Assembly (NCBI RefSeq): GCF_013283875.1 | Contig: NZ_CP054139.1 | Span: 2,232,001-2,296,000, forward strand | Length of the DNA: 64,000 nt | Direction: 5' to 3' | Source: Mucilaginibacter mali | Lineage (GTDB): Bacteria; Bacteroidota; Bacteroidia; Sphingobacteriales; Sphingobacteriaceae | Part shown: one piece after another, positions 7,755-16,633 of the stretch | Numbering within the stretch: the first letter of the stretch is position 1 | How the letters are laid out: every line of letters starts with the position of its first letter | Made by a program: the position numbers and the translations under genes | Notes under the pieces: generated by a model | What the model was told of the DNA's origin: nothing | Database searches by the model: none | Seen by the model: only the letters and a program-made list of their open reading frames with translations

Positions 7755-10543
7755 TATAAATTGTTATAATAATCTTTTCGTTTACTCAGTTTCAGATCCT
7801 GTAAAATAGATGCCTTTACTTTCAGATCGACACTGTATGATTTATAGAATCCAAAAGGTATCCAGTGCATAGACAGATCCCAGCAGTGTAGATCGCGGTA
7901 AATACTAAAAGAGGTTGCGTCACTAAATTTTTGCATTTTCAAATCGTAGTTGGTAGAAAACTGTACTTTCCACTTAGGGGTAATGCTAAGGTCGCCGCTA
8001 ATTTGCATGGTATTCGAAATTACCGAGTGCAGCCTGTCGTTATTATAGTTAAAACTATAATTTAAGGATAAGTTCCACGGCACGTTAAAATCCACATAAG
8101 CATTCGGGTCGGTATTTAATAAAGCCAGTTTATTAGCCTGCTCCGCCGTCATGTTTTGTATGGTATTAGGTGGTTGCCTGTTGTTTGGTAAATTGGCTTG
8201 CTGTGGTTTAAACGCCGATGGGTTTAAACTGGCGCCCATTGATACGTTGAAAGAGTTTAAGAATGGCAAGTTACCATTTTGGAAGGTATACTTATTTAAT
8301 CGTTGGGTATAACGTACTACCTGGTTATTGGTAATAGAGTCGCGCACGTTTACTACATAGGGGTCAAACACGCCACCAAAACTAATAGATACCTTTTGAT
8401 TAAGAATGGCCGTGTGCCCGCTAAAGTTGATAGGTGATAATTTGAACGAGTCGGCCGCGAAATTATAGAAGGTACTAAACGATAAACCCTGTAATATAGG
8501 CACAATGCGGTCTTTGCCCGATGTATCGGTACTTTTAGCCCGCACCTTGGCCTCGATGGTATTATCAACAGAAAAACTTAAACCAGCGGATCGCCCACCA
8601 CTTGGCCCACCGTAAATAGACTGATCGAAGATAGAATAACGTTGCACCGACGCCGGATATGGCACCGTAGCATTAGCTACTGCCACCTGGTTAAACCCGT
8701 ATGACAAACTGGTATAATCAGGTCGGTAGTTAAAAGCAATAGATGGCGTGATCACATCCCTGATTTGCTTAACCTTGCTGTTTTTAAAAGTAAGGTAGGA
8801 ATAAACCTTGGTAGATGTTCCCGCGCTAAGGCTATACTCGCCTACACGCTTGAAGCCGGGGACCGTATCTACGATCATCGAATCTAAGCCGGTTAAACTA
8901 CCACGCGCATAGTGCTTACGTGTAGTTTGGAAATACCACCTGTCATTATAATTCAGGCTTGTATTAAACTGAAAGTATTTAAGCACGTTTAGGTTTAAGC
9001 CCACCGGTATTTGGTGCTGTAACCCATTTTGAAGGCGTTTTTGGAACGTGCTGCTTTTAAATAACTCATTTTCCGGTATTGCATTTAGTTTGTTTGTTCC
9101 GGTAAGACTGTAACCTATGGTTAGTTTCTGATACCATTTTTGCTCACCCACACGATCTTTCTTATCAAACGGACTAATGGTAGACATGTTGAAGCTAAAG
9201 CTTGGTAACTCCAGCGTAACTATCTTTTTGCTCAGATCCTGGCTATGAGATAGGTTGGCCGTAAAGTTAAAAGGTGTCCCCTCCCATGTTTTGCCGTATG
9301 CTATACTGGAGTGCAAGTTATTTTGAGTTAACTGCTGCAGGCTGTAGTTGGTAGTGGCCGGGTTGTTTTGATAATAGCTTGATGTACCGGCGTTAACCGA
9401 CGCGCTGAAGGTGGTACCCGGATGAGCGTTAGGGCTGGTGCTATGCGACCATTGTACATTAAAATCTTTTTGCGCCGGGTCGCCTTCTAAACCGTAATTG
9501 TGCGAACCATAGGCCAACGTTAACGAACCCTGGTATTTATATAGTTTAGTGTAACGCACGTTACTGTTCAGTTCGTACGATCCTTTGGCGTAAAGAGTTC
9601 CCTGGGTAGTAACATCCACATAATCATTTATACCGAAATAATATCCGAAATTACGAAGGTAAAAGCCCAGTTTCTGATCCTCACCAAAGGTTGGTAGTAT
9701 AAAACCGGATGCACGGGAATCAGGCTTTGGGAAAAAGCCGAACGGCAGGCCAATAGGCAGCGGTACGCCCTCAATCTCAAGGTAAAACAGGGATGATATG
9801 ATGCGGTTCTTTTCGGCAATACCTTTAGTAATTACGATACCGAAGTGTGTATACGGGTAAGGCAGATCGCAGGTGCTTAACAGCGAATTTTCGTAGGCAA
9901 CCTCGTCATTTTTTAATTTTTTGATCTTTCCACCCGATATATAGTTGCCATCCTGCTCGGTAGAACCGTTCCATACCTTGCCGCGTTTGGTCTCATAATC
10001 AACCAATAAGGAGTCGGAAGTTACCGGCTTTTCCTGTTTATCCATTTTAGATATAGGGCGGCCGGTGTAACGATGCGTTTTAGGATTTATTAAACCGCTC
10101 GCAAATATCAGGTGTTTCGTTTCGTCGATCCTGATGTAATCGGCATCAAGTTCCATATCGCCGTAGGTAACCCTTGCCCCGCCGTACAGGTAGCGCATTT
10201 TATGTTCCTCGTCAAAAAAGGTCGAATCGTTTGCCGTGGTGTTAACCTTTTCAGTAAGCTCGTCGCTATCACGGGCTGCCGGTGGCGTGGCTCCGGCCAC
10301 GGGTCTCTTTTTGGTGGTGTCCTGTGCTTTGCCGCCGCGTGTTGGTTTCTTTTTGGTGGTATCCTGTGCCTGGCTGCCGGGTTTAGGCTTCAAACGTAAT
10401 AATTTCCTGTCCCGAACCGAATCCAGCTTAATTATCGTATCTTTAGCTAAAGCATAACGATTTAGTGCGCTTTTGTTCGCAGCAGCAATCTCATTCCAAA
10501 CCAGTATAACTGCCAGCAGAAAAAAAAGTCGTATAAATTTCAA
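7754..10543 (-). CDS. lptD: LptD-like outer-membrane LPS assembly protein
   Basis: A 929-aa outer-membrane protein. A signal peptide (about residues 1-22) is followed by a low-complexity spacer with two copies of an AQDTTKK-containing 14-residue repeat (about 59-86). Next comes an OstA/LptA-like domain (YGGARVTYGDMELDADYI) and then a long beta-barrel rich in alternating aromatic strands. In the Lpt system it inserts LPS into the outer leaflet. It is the first gene of an lptD-cinA-E2 run and is divergent from the amidase-mlaD genes, an envelope gene neighbourhood. I see no lptE partner in the window. Confidence 0.85.
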   Translation of the reverse strand: MKFIRLFFLLAVILVWNEIAAANKSALNRYALAKDTIIKLDSVRDRKLLRLKPKPGSQAQDTTKKKPTRGGKAQDTTKKRPVAGATPPAARDSDELTEKVNTTANDSTFFDEEHKMRYLYGGARVTYGDMELDADYIRIDETKHLIFASGLINPKTHRYTGRPISKMDKQEKPVTSDSLLVDYETKRGKVWNGSTEQDGNYISGGKIKKLKNDEVAYENSLLSTCDLPYPYTHFGIVITKGIAEKNRIISSLFYLEIEGVPLPIGLPFGFFPKPDSRASGFILPTFGEDQKLGFYLRNFGYYFGINDYVDVTTQGTLYAKGSYELNSNVRYTKLYKYQGSLTLAYGSHNYGLEGDPAQKDFNVQWSHSTSPNAHPGTTFSASVNAGTSSYYQNNPATTNYSLQQLTQNNLHSSIAYGKTWEGTPFNFTANLSHSQDLSKKIVTLELPSFSFNMSTISPFDKKDRVGEQKWYQKLTIGYSLTGTNKLNAIPENELFKSSTFQKRLQNGLQHQIPVGLNLNVLKYFQFNTSLNYNDRWYFQTTRKHYARGSLTGLDSMIVDTVPGFKRVGEYSLSAGTSTKVYSYLTFKNSKVKQIRDVITPSIAFNYRPDYTSLSYGFNQVAVANATVPYPASVQRYSIFDQSIYGGPSGGRSAGLSFSVDNTIEAKVRAKSTDTSGKDRIVPILQGLSFSTFYNFAADSFKLSPINFSGHTAILNQKVSISFGGVFDPYVVNVRDSITNNQVVRYTQRLNKYTFQNGNLPFLNSFNVSMGASLNPSAFKPQQANLPNNRQPPNTIQNMTAEQANKLALLNTDPNAYVDFNVPWNLSLNYSFNYNNDRLHSVISNTMQISGDLSITPKWKVQFSTNYDLKMQKFSDATSFSIYRDLHCWDLSMHWIPFGFYKSYSVDLKVKASILQDLKLSKRKDYYNNL

Positions 10544-10567
10544 AATCGATTATGAATACTAATTTTG
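10538..10567 (+). promoter_or_regulatory. Candidate promoter of amidase-mlaD
   Basis: TAATTTTG at 10560-10567 matches the -7 consensus TAnnTTTG, with a poor -33 (TTTC near 10538) at the right distance. It ends 29 bp before the amidase ATG in the 53-bp gap shared with the divergent lptD. Confidence 0.4.
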
Positions 10568-10596
10568 CAAGATATGGTTAACAGCGCCCAAAAATA

Positions 10597-11466
10597 ATGA
10601 AAAATAAAGCATTGGAAAGATTGATTTGTGGTTTATCGTTGTCATTAGTTTCGCTTACGCTTTTCTCTTTTACTAATCCCCGCGATACCGTCGTTGCTCC
10701 GGCTTTTAAATTAAAAACCGTTGTTGTTGATGCCGGACACGGCCGTATGACCAACGGAAACTGGCGCGGCGCATCAGGCGATTATTCGCAGGAAAGTAAA
10801 GTAACGCTTGCGGTGGCCCTTAAATTGCAGGCCGCTATACAAAAAGAATTACCCAGCATTAACGTTGTAATGACCCGCACAACAGATGCCGACGTTTTAT
10901 GGCAAAAACGTGCCGATATAGCCAACCAAAATAAAGGCCAGCTATTTATTTCGTTACATTGTAATTCACTGCCTGACAGGGTCATCCGCGGAAAGAAAGG
11001 TAAAAAGATACACGTTCCGGACAGGTCGGGTAAAGGCGTTTTACTGCTTGTTTATATCTATCGCCGTGTGGGCGAACAGGAAGCGGCCATACGTGAGAAC
11101 GAATTTGAGGATAAGAATTATAAAGATGATGCCGAGATGAACCCAACAGATCCGGCATCAATTATACTTTTAAACGCGTTTAAAGATAAATATCGAAAAC
11201 AAAGTTTGCGTTTTGCGAATTTAGTGAATGACGAGTTTGTAAATACCGATGGCCGCAGAAGCGAAGGTGTGCGCGAGCAAAGCGTACTGGTATTAGCCCG
11301 CAGCGGTATGCCATCCGTACTGGTAGAGATGGGCTATATTAATAACCCCGATGATGAGAAGTACATGAACTCGGAAGATGGGCAGAACGAAATTGTAGCG
11401 ACACTCATCAGGGCGATAAAAAGTTACAAAAGGGAAGTTGAACAAACAGACCCTACCGGAAATTGA
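10597..11466 (+). CDS. N-acetylmuramoyl-L-alanine amidase (Amidase_3)
   Basis: Cleaves the amide bond between MurNAc and the stem peptide during cell separation and wall turnover. A signal peptide (about residues 1-25) precedes a single Amidase_3 domain with the zinc-binding start VVVDAGHGR, the second zinc His in SLHCNS and the catalytic Glu in LVEMGYINN near the end. At 289 aa there is no LysM, SPOR or AMIN accessory domain. It lies 25 bp upstream of mlaD and is probably co-transcribed with it. Confidence 0.92.
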   Translation: MKNKALERLICGLSLSLVSLTLFSFTNPRDTVVAPAFKLKTVVVDAGHGRMTNGNWRGASGDYSQESKVTLAVALKLQAAIQKELPSINVVMTRTTDADVLWQKRADIANQNKGQLFISLHCNSLPDRVIRGKKGKKIHVPDRSGKGVLLLVYIYRRVGEQEAAIRENEFEDKNYKDDAEMNPTDPASIILLNAFKDKYRKQSLRFANLVNDEFVNTDGRRSEGVREQSVLVLARSGMPSVLVEMGYINNPDDEKYMNSEDGQNEIVATLIRAIKSYKREVEQTDPTGN

Positions 11467-11491
11467 TAAGTAATTATAACATACATCTATT

Positions 11492-12436
11492 TTGAAAATA
11501 TCTAACGAAACCAAGATCGGCGCATTAACGGCCATTAGTATCGCCATACTGATCATCGGCTACAATTACTTACGCGGTAATGACGTTTTCTCAAGGTCGA
11601 ACAAGTACTATGCTGTTTATAAAAGCGTGGAGGGTCTGGCCGTATCAAAACCTGTATTGGTAAATGGCTTCCAGATTGGCCGTGTATCGCACATGGAATT
11701 GCAACCTGATGGCCGTACCATAGTGGAGTTTAAAATTGAGCCAAACTATAATATCCCTAATAACACCCTTGCCAAACTGGAAAGTACCGATTTGTTAGGC
11801 GGCAAAGCCATTGTTTTTGAACTGGGTAATAGTAAGGAATATGCCGAAAATAAAGATACCCTGCGTGCTGATATACAGGGCAGCCTGGCCGAAAGCCTGC
11901 AACCTATCCAGCGCAAAGCAGAAATATTGATAGGCAAGGTAGATTCGTCGTTAGCGGCGATCAACAAAATACTGAACCCCGAGTTTCAACGCAATGTTGA
12001 CCGTAGTTTTGCCAGTATAGCCAATTCGCTCCAAACACTGGAGGGGACAACCAAAAAGATAGATAACCTGGTAGCCGCGCAAACCAATCATATTAATAAT
12101 ATACTGGCTAACGCCGAAACAGCTTCGGGCGGGTTGAAGACCACCGTTAACAACATGAACGAAGTTACCGGCAACTTTAAAAAAGTGAGTAACGACCTGG
12201 CTAACTCCAATATCAAACAGACCTTAGAAAACGCCAACAAAGCTGTGGCCGATCTGCAGGCAGTAATGGCAAAAGTGAATAGTAAAGATGGTTCACTTGG
12301 CTTATTGCTGAATGATAAGCAGATGTACCAGAACCTCAATAACGCCTCAAAAAGCCTTGATGACCTGCTTATAGATCTGAAAGCGCATCCGAAACGTTAT
12401 GTAAGTTTCTCGGTATTTGGTGGCAAGAAAGACTAA
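11492..12436 (+). CDS. mlaD: MlaD/MCE-domain lipid transport protein
   Basis: A single N-terminal membrane anchor (about residues 8-26) is followed by one MCE domain (about 38-120, with LVNGFQIGRVS and LESTDLLGGKA). The rest is a long helical, probably coiled-coil C-terminal region. Such proteins form hexameric rings that shuttle phospholipids between inner and outer membrane, paired with an MlaEF ABC transporter that is not seen here. The start is a TTG at 11492; the reading frame then matches the usual family N terminus (KISNETKIGAL), so TTG is likely real. Confidence 0.88.
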   Translation: MKISNETKIGALTAISIAILIIGYNYLRGNDVFSRSNKYYAVYKSVEGLAVSKPVLVNGFQIGRVSHMELQPDGRTIVEFKIEPNYNIPNNTLAKLESTDLLGGKAIVFELGNSKEYAENKDTLRADIQGSLAESLQPIQRKAEILIGKVDSSLAAINKILNPEFQRNVDRSFASIANSLQTLEGTTKKIDNLVAAQTNHINNILANAETASGGLKTTVNNMNEVTGNFKKVSNDLANSNIKQTLENANKAVADLQAVMAKVNSKDGSLGLLLNDKQMYQNLNNASKSLDDLLIDLKAHPKRYVSFSVFGGKKD

Positions 12437-12442
12437 TTGCTC

Positions 12443-13021
12443 ATGTTTTCCGCATTTGAAGATTATATCAACAGCCAGATCCGGGTATCTTCTTCCGAAC
12501 TTGAACTGATATGTGGCAAAGCTATTAAGCAACGTATACGCCGTAAGCATTTCCTGCTGCAAGCCGGCGAGGTATGCCGCCATAAGGTATTTGTTTTGAG
12601 TGGCATGCTCCGCATGTATAGCATTAAAGCAGATGGTAGTGAGCATATTATGCAATTCTCGCCCGAGAATAACTGGTGTACCGATCCTGAAAGTTTAAAC
12701 GATGGTATTCCTTCGAAATACAATATAGATGCGCTGGAGGATAGCGAGGTATTGCTTTGGACGAAAAGCGATTTTAGTTTATTGTGGGAAGAAATCCCCC
12801 AGCTTAGGGCGCTTACCGAAAAACTGATCACTAATAACCTGCATGCAAGCCGCCAGCGCATCCTTACAGCTATCAGCGCTACGGCCGAAGAAAAGTACGA
12901 CGATTTCATACAAACCCAGGCTGATGTTTTTGCCCGGGTACCTTTACACATGGTAGCCTCCTATCTCGGCGTTAGCCGCGAAACCCTCAGTCGCATCCGC
13001 CACGCTCAGGTTAAGGGGTAA
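12443..13021 (+). CDS. Crp/Fnr family transcriptional regulator
   Basis: A 192-aa regulator with an N-terminal cNMP-binding-like beta-roll (GEVCRHKVFVLSGMLRMY) and a C-terminal helix-turn-helix (VASYLGVSRETLSRIR). The phosphate-binding signature of true cAMP binders is not evident, so the ligand is unknown. I chose the ATG at 12443 over an upstream TTG that directly abuts the mlaD stop. A near-palindrome follows its stop codon, and the next gene is an SDR-family enzyme that it may control. Confidence 0.85.
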   Translation: MFSAFEDYINSQIRVSSSELELICGKAIKQRIRRKHFLLQAGEVCRHKVFVLSGMLRMYSIKADGSEHIMQFSPENNWCTDPESLNDGIPSKYNIDALEDSEVLLWTKSDFSLLWEEIPQLRALTEKLITNNLHASRQRILTAISATAEEKYDDFIQTQADVFARVPLHMVASYLGVSRETLSRIRHAQVKG

Positions 13022-13023
13022 AT

Positions 13024-13051
13024 AAAAACGGTGACAAATGTCCTCGTTTTT
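13024..13051. promoter_or_regulatory. 28-bp near-palindrome: Crp/Fnr operator or terminator
   Basis: Nested arms AAAAACG/CGTTTTT (13024-13030 and 13045-13051) surround GACA-AA-TGTC (13033-13042). It stands between the Crp/Fnr gene and the SDR gene, 58 bp before the SDR ATG. The symmetric GACA/TGTC core suits an operator, while the T-run also suits a terminator of the regulator gene. Confidence 0.4.
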
Positions 13052-13109
13052 GCTTGCCCGCATTCATCACCTTTGTTAAACATTTATTTATATAAAATTT
13101 AACAAGAAC

Positions 13110-14003
13110 ATGCGTGTATTTGTAACAGGTGCATCAGGCTTTATAGGTTCGGCCGTAGTGCAGGAATTAATTAACTCGGGGCATACCGTATTGGGCCTTG
13201 CCCGTTCGGAAGGGTCAGCAAAATCTATTAAGGAAGCCGGCGCGGATGTGCATTATGGCGACCTGCAGGATTTAGATAGCTTGCGCAGCGGCGCCGCCCA
13301 GTGCGATGGCGTGATCCACTTAGGCTTCATTCACGATTTCTCGAAGTTTGCCGAAAATTGCGAGACAGACCGCAAGGCCATTGCAGCGATGGGTGCTACG
13401 CTTGCTGGCAGTTACAGGCCCATCATCATCACATCCGGAAGTGCCTTACTGGCCGGCACGCCACTGGCCACAGAGGATATGAAGCCGGCATTCGACTCAA
13501 AATCATTCCCCCGTGTAGCATCAGAAGAAGCCGCTGCCGAACTGGTAAAACAAGGCATACGTGCATCGGTAGTGCGCTTGCCGCCGTCGGTACATGGCAA
13601 TGGCGACCACGGCTTTGTACCAATGCTGATCACCCTTGCCCGCGAAAAAGGCGCGACTGCCTATATAGGCGATGGCGCTAACCGCTGGCCGGCAGTACAT
13701 CGCTTTGATGCCGCCCGTTTATTCAGGCTGGCGCTGGAAAAAGCGGCTATCGGCGTAAATTATCATGCTATAGATGATGACGGTATCCCGATGAGCGAGA
13801 TTGCCGGTGTAATTGGTTGTAAACTTAGTTTACCGGTAGTATCAAAAACAAAAGAGGAAGCTGGCGAACATTTTAGCTGGATGGCGCATTTTGCCGCTTT
13901 AGATAACCCGGCATCAAGCGCGGTAACACGTGAGCAATTGGATTGGGAACCTAAGCAAAAAGGCTTGTTAGAAGATTTGGAAAACGGGACTTATTTTAAT
14001 TAA
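13110..14003 (+). CDS. SDR-family NAD(P)-dependent epimerase/oxidoreductase
   Basis: An extended or atypical SDR of 297 aa. The Rossmann glycine motif is VTGASGFIGSA at the N terminus, with a YGDLQD segment typical of atypical SDRs. A canonical YxxxK catalytic pair is not obvious: the region where it is expected reads FPRVASEEAAAE, so dehydrogenase activity is uncertain. It stands alone between a possible Crp/Fnr operator and a strong terminator. The substrate is unknown. Confidence 0.8.
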   Translation: MRVFVTGASGFIGSAVVQELINSGHTVLGLARSEGSAKSIKEAGADVHYGDLQDLDSLRSGAAQCDGVIHLGFIHDFSKFAENCETDRKAIAAMGATLAGSYRPIIITSGSALLAGTPLATEDMKPAFDSKSFPRVASEEAAAELVKQGIRASVVRLPPSVHGNGDHGFVPMLITLAREKGATAYIGDGANRWPAVHRFDAARLFRLALEKAAIGVNYHAIDDDGIPMSEIAGVIGCKLSLPVVSKTKEEAGEHFSWMAHFAALDNPASSAVTREQLDWEPKQKGLLEDLENGTYFN

Positions 14004-14014
14004 GCAATGAGTGA

Positions 14015-14050
14015 GACTTCCGAAGTTTTTTTAAACTTCGGAAGTCTTTT
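14015..14050 (+). terminator. Strong intrinsic terminator after the SDR gene
   Basis: A perfect 14-bp stem, GACTTCCGAAGTTT (14015-14028) with AAACTTCGGAAGTC (14033-14046), has a TTTT loop and is followed by TTTT. Confidence 0.9.
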
Positions 14051-14200
14051 ATGTCGTGAAATGATTGCGCCACCTCTAAATTCAGAAAAATTTGCAGCAT
14101 GGAAAGTTGTTAGTTATGCTGAACATTGAACACGGTGCATAAAATATTGATTTTAAGCAAGTTAAGTGTTCAAATTATGTTCAAAAAGCGTTCAAAAGCG

Positions 14201-14251
14201 TTCAATCTGATTCTTAATATTTTTAACAAAAATATTAAGAATCAGATTGAA
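14201..14251. repeat. Perfect 24-bp inverted repeat with 3-nt loop at the rnz 3' end
   Basis: Positions 14201-14224 and 14228-14251 are exact reverse complements around AAC. The right arm covers the last codons and stop of rnz (stop at 14242-14244). Directly to the left, a short GTTCAAAA(A)GC motif is repeated in tandem (about 14179-14203). It may act as an AT-rich terminator or 3'-end stabiliser for the rnz transcript. Confidence 0.85.
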
Positions 14252-15153
14252 AACGTCTTCCCCTCAATAGCCAATTCCGTTTCCGGGAAAACACTGCGGC
14301 TTTCGTCAAGTAACTCATTAAGGGTTTTATACCGGGCCGAGAAATGACCGATCATTAGCTTCTCCGCCTTGGTTTTCAGCGCAACCTCTCCGGCTTGCAG
14401 AGCGGTGGTATGGTGGGTTTCTAAAGCCCTATCGCGCATATTATCTAAAAAGGTGGCTTCATGGTATAACAGATCGGCGTTAGCTATGGTCTCGAAATAA
14501 CTCTCGTTATATAGCGTATCAGAGCAATAAGCATAAGCCCGCGGTCTGTCCGAATCGATGGTTAACTCATCGTTTTTATATAATTCACCTTTACTATCGG
14601 TATAGTCCTCCCCTTTTTTAAGCTTCGAATAAAACTCGATGGGGATGTTCATCCGCTCTATCTTATCCTTTATCAGCTTGCGCAAGCGTTTCTTCTCCCT
14701 GAATAAAAAGCCGGTGCAGGGTATGCGATGATCAAGCGGGAAGCTGGTGATGGTTACGTCCTGGTTCTCTACCAGTTTAACCACTTTGCTGGCATCAGTA
14801 AAAGTATATTCGATAGGGAAATGGATAACCGTTTCCGAATATTTAAACTGCAGATCGATAATATCCTTTAGCGGGGCCGGGCAAAAAATATGCAATGGCT
14901 TAGTGCGTCCGTTAAGATGAAGTGAAGATAAGAGGCCAACCAGTCCCAGGTAATGGTCGCCATGTAAGTGGCTGATGAAGATATAATCTATGCGGCTTGC
15001 TTTAACATCAAAGCGGAGCATTTGTTGTTGAGTGCCCTCGCCGCAATCTATTAAGTACAGGCGCTCGTTGATATTGAGCGCCTGTGCTGTAGGGTTCCTG
15101 TTAAAAATGGGTGTTGCTGAACTGCTTCCAAGTACGGTAACTTCGAATTTCAT
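14242..15153 (-). CDS. rnz: Ribonuclease Z
   Basis: The tRNA 3'-processing endonuclease of the metallo-beta-lactamase fold. It begins with the family hallmark VLGSSSATP. The zinc motif SHLHGDHYLG (His-62, His-64, Asp-66, His-67) follows, and the later histidines lie in LDHRIPCTGF, YHEATF and GHFSARY. At 303 aa it is the standard short form. It is preceded by a STAS-domain gene 21 bp upstream on the same strand, and the last codons lie in a large hairpin. Confidence 0.95.
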   Translation of the reverse strand: MKFEVTVLGSSSATPIFNRNPTAQALNINERLYLIDCGEGTQQQMLRFDVKASRIDYIFISHLHGDHYLGLVGLLSSLHLNGRTKPLHIFCPAPLKDIIDLQFKYSETVIHFPIEYTFTDASKVVKLVENQDVTITSFPLDHRIPCTGFLFREKKRLRKLIKDKIERMNIPIEFYSKLKKGEDYTDSKGELYKNDELTIDSDRPRAYAYCSDTLYNESYFETIANADLLYHEATFLDNMRDRALETHHTTALQAGEVALKTKAEKLMIGHFSARYKTLNELLDESRSVFPETELAIEGKTFSI

Positions 15154-15174
15154 GAACGTTTAACAAGCCGAAGC

Positions 15175-15552
15175 TTATTTTGCTTCTTTTTTTAATTCTT
15201 TTTCTATCTCCTCCATAAAAATCAGGTCGATAGCTTCGTCAACACTTGGGACAATGGTTAATACTGTATCCAGTTGCGAGATGGTGATCAGGCGTGAAAC
15301 CGCGTCGTTAAGGCCGACCATAATGAACGAGCCTTCGGCATTTTTACACAAACGATGACCAACCAGCAGGCTGCTCAGACCAGACGAATCGGCAAATTTT
15401 ACCTGCGACAGGTCTAACACGATGTTGCGCTGCCCCTCGGCATTGATCAGTATCAGTTCAGATTTTAATTGCGGCGTAATTAACGAATTGATCTTCGATT
15501 CATTCAACTTCACCAGCACATATTTTTCGTGTTTATCAACAGCAAATTTCAT
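15175..15552 (-). CDS. STAS-domain anti-sigma factor antagonist
   Basis: A 125-aa SpoIIAA/RsbV-like protein whose conserved FADSSGLSSLL motif carries the phosphorylatable serine (Ser-56/57). In partner-switching systems the dephosphorylated form binds an anti-sigma kinase and frees a sigma factor. No kinase, phosphatase or sigma gene is adjacent. It sits 21 bp before rnz and behind purC. The acidic/lysine-rich C terminus (about 105-125) is an extension past the fold. Confidence 0.88.
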   Translation of the reverse strand: MKFAVDKHEKYVLVKLNESKINSLITPQLKSELILINAEGQRNIVLDLSQVKFADSSGLSSLLVGHRLCKNAEGSFIMVGLNDAVSRLITISQLDTVLTIVPSVDEAIDLIFMEEIEKELKKEAK

Positions 15553-15607
15553 GTTGTTATTCGTAATAATTTAAAAAGCTAAGATATAATTAATTTCATT
15601 ACAAAAC

Positions 15608-16552
15608 CTATAGCTTTTGCAATGCGGCGTTAACTGCGGCCTCTACCCTGTTCAAAACATTTCCCTGTTCGGGCTTAACAAATTGCTCGCCGGTTATTTG
15701 TTCAAACAGTTCAATATAGCGCTCCGAAATTGAATTTACAATCTCCGGTGTCATTTCAGGCACTACCTGTCCATCCTTACCCTGGAAGTCGTTTTCAATC
15801 AGCCATTTGCGTACAAACTCTTTTGATAACTGCTTTTGCGGCACGCCTTTTTGCTGGCGCTCTTCGTAACCCTCGCTATAAAAATAGCGCGATGAATCTG
15901 GCGTGTGGATCTCGTCTATCAGGTAGATGGTGCCATTGGCTTTACCAAACTCGTATTTGGTATCAACCAGTATCAGGCCACGCTTAGCGGCAATTTCGGT
16001 ACCACGGGTAAATATGGCACGGGTGTAAGCTTCCAATTGGATATAATCTTCTTCCGATACGATACCACGGGCCAGGATATCTTCGCGTGAGATATCCTCA
16101 TCATGCCCTACCGATGCCTTGGTGGTTGGGGTGATGATCGGCTCAGGCAATTTATCATTCTCCTTTAAACCATCAGGTAGCGCTACGCCGCAAACCTGGC
16201 GTTTACCGGCACTATATTCGCGCCAGGCATGGCCGGCTAAATAGCCACGTATCACCATCTCTACTTTAAACGGATCGCAAATGCGGCCAATGGTTACGCT
16301 TGGGTCGGGTACGGTTACTACCCAGTTTGGTACAATATCTTCGGTAGTTTTTAAAAATGTAGCAGCTATCTGGTTTAGTACCTGTCCTTTGTATGGAATT
16401 GCCTCGGGCAGCACCACGTCGAATGCCGAGATGCGGTCGGATACCACCATCACCAGGTATTTATCCTGTACAGTATAAACATCCCGTACCTTACCTTTAT
16501 AAAAACCGGTTTGCCCGGGGAAATTAAAATGTGTTTCTTTTATCGCGTTCAT
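15608..16552 (-). CDS. purC: Phosphoribosylaminoimidazole-succinocarboxamide synthase
   Basis: Purine pathway SAICAR synthase, which joins CAIR and aspartate using ATP. Recognisable parts are GKVRDVYTV at the N terminus, [11 protein letters not shown], the [14 protein letters not shown] segment and LVDTKYEFG followed by [14 protein letters not shown]. The 314-aa length matches the longer, yeast-like form rather than the roughly 240-aa enterobacterial one. It stands between phoH (upstream) and STAS-rnz on the same strand. Confidence 0.96.
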   Translation of the reverse strand: MNAIKETHFNFPGQTGFYKGKVRDVYTVQDKYLVMVVSDRISAFDVVLPEAIPYKGQVLNQIAATFLKTTEDIVPNWVVTVPDPSVTIGRICDPFKVEMVIRGYLAGHAWREYSAGKRQVCGVALPDGLKENDKLPEPIITPTTKASVGHDEDISREDILARGIVSEEDYIQLEAYTRAIFTRGTEIAAKRGLILVDTKYEFGKANGTIYLIDEIHTPDSSRYFYSEGYEERQQKGVPQKQLSKEFVRKWLIENDFQGKDGQVVPEMTPEIVNSISERYIELFEQITGEQFVKPEQGNVLNRVEAAVNAALQKL

Positions 16553-16560
16553 TATTAGTA

Positions 16561-16633
16561 ATTAGAGATTAGTTAACCAGTGAATAGTTGATTTGAAACC
16601 TAATCTCTAATCAACTATTCACTAATTAACTAA
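16561..16633. repeat. Interleaved inverted repeats between phoH and purC
   Basis: Three arm pairs occur in the order A-C-B...A'-B'-C'. A is 16561-16572 with 16600-16611 (12 bp), B is 16580-16592 with 16610-16622 (13 bp), and C is 16570-16577 with 16626-16633 (8 bp). The arms overlap, so all cannot pair at once. The region fills the whole gap between the phoH stop and the purC start. Confidence 0.75.

Noticed and set aside
12463..12951. 162-aa antisense frame inside the Crp/Fnr gene
   Set aside because: A shadow of the regulator; Cys/Ser-rich with no domain.
14126..14347. 73-aa plus-strand frame across the rnz hairpin
   Set aside because: It runs through the palindrome and antisense to rnz with a Lys/Asn-biased composition typical of AT-rich noncoding DNA.
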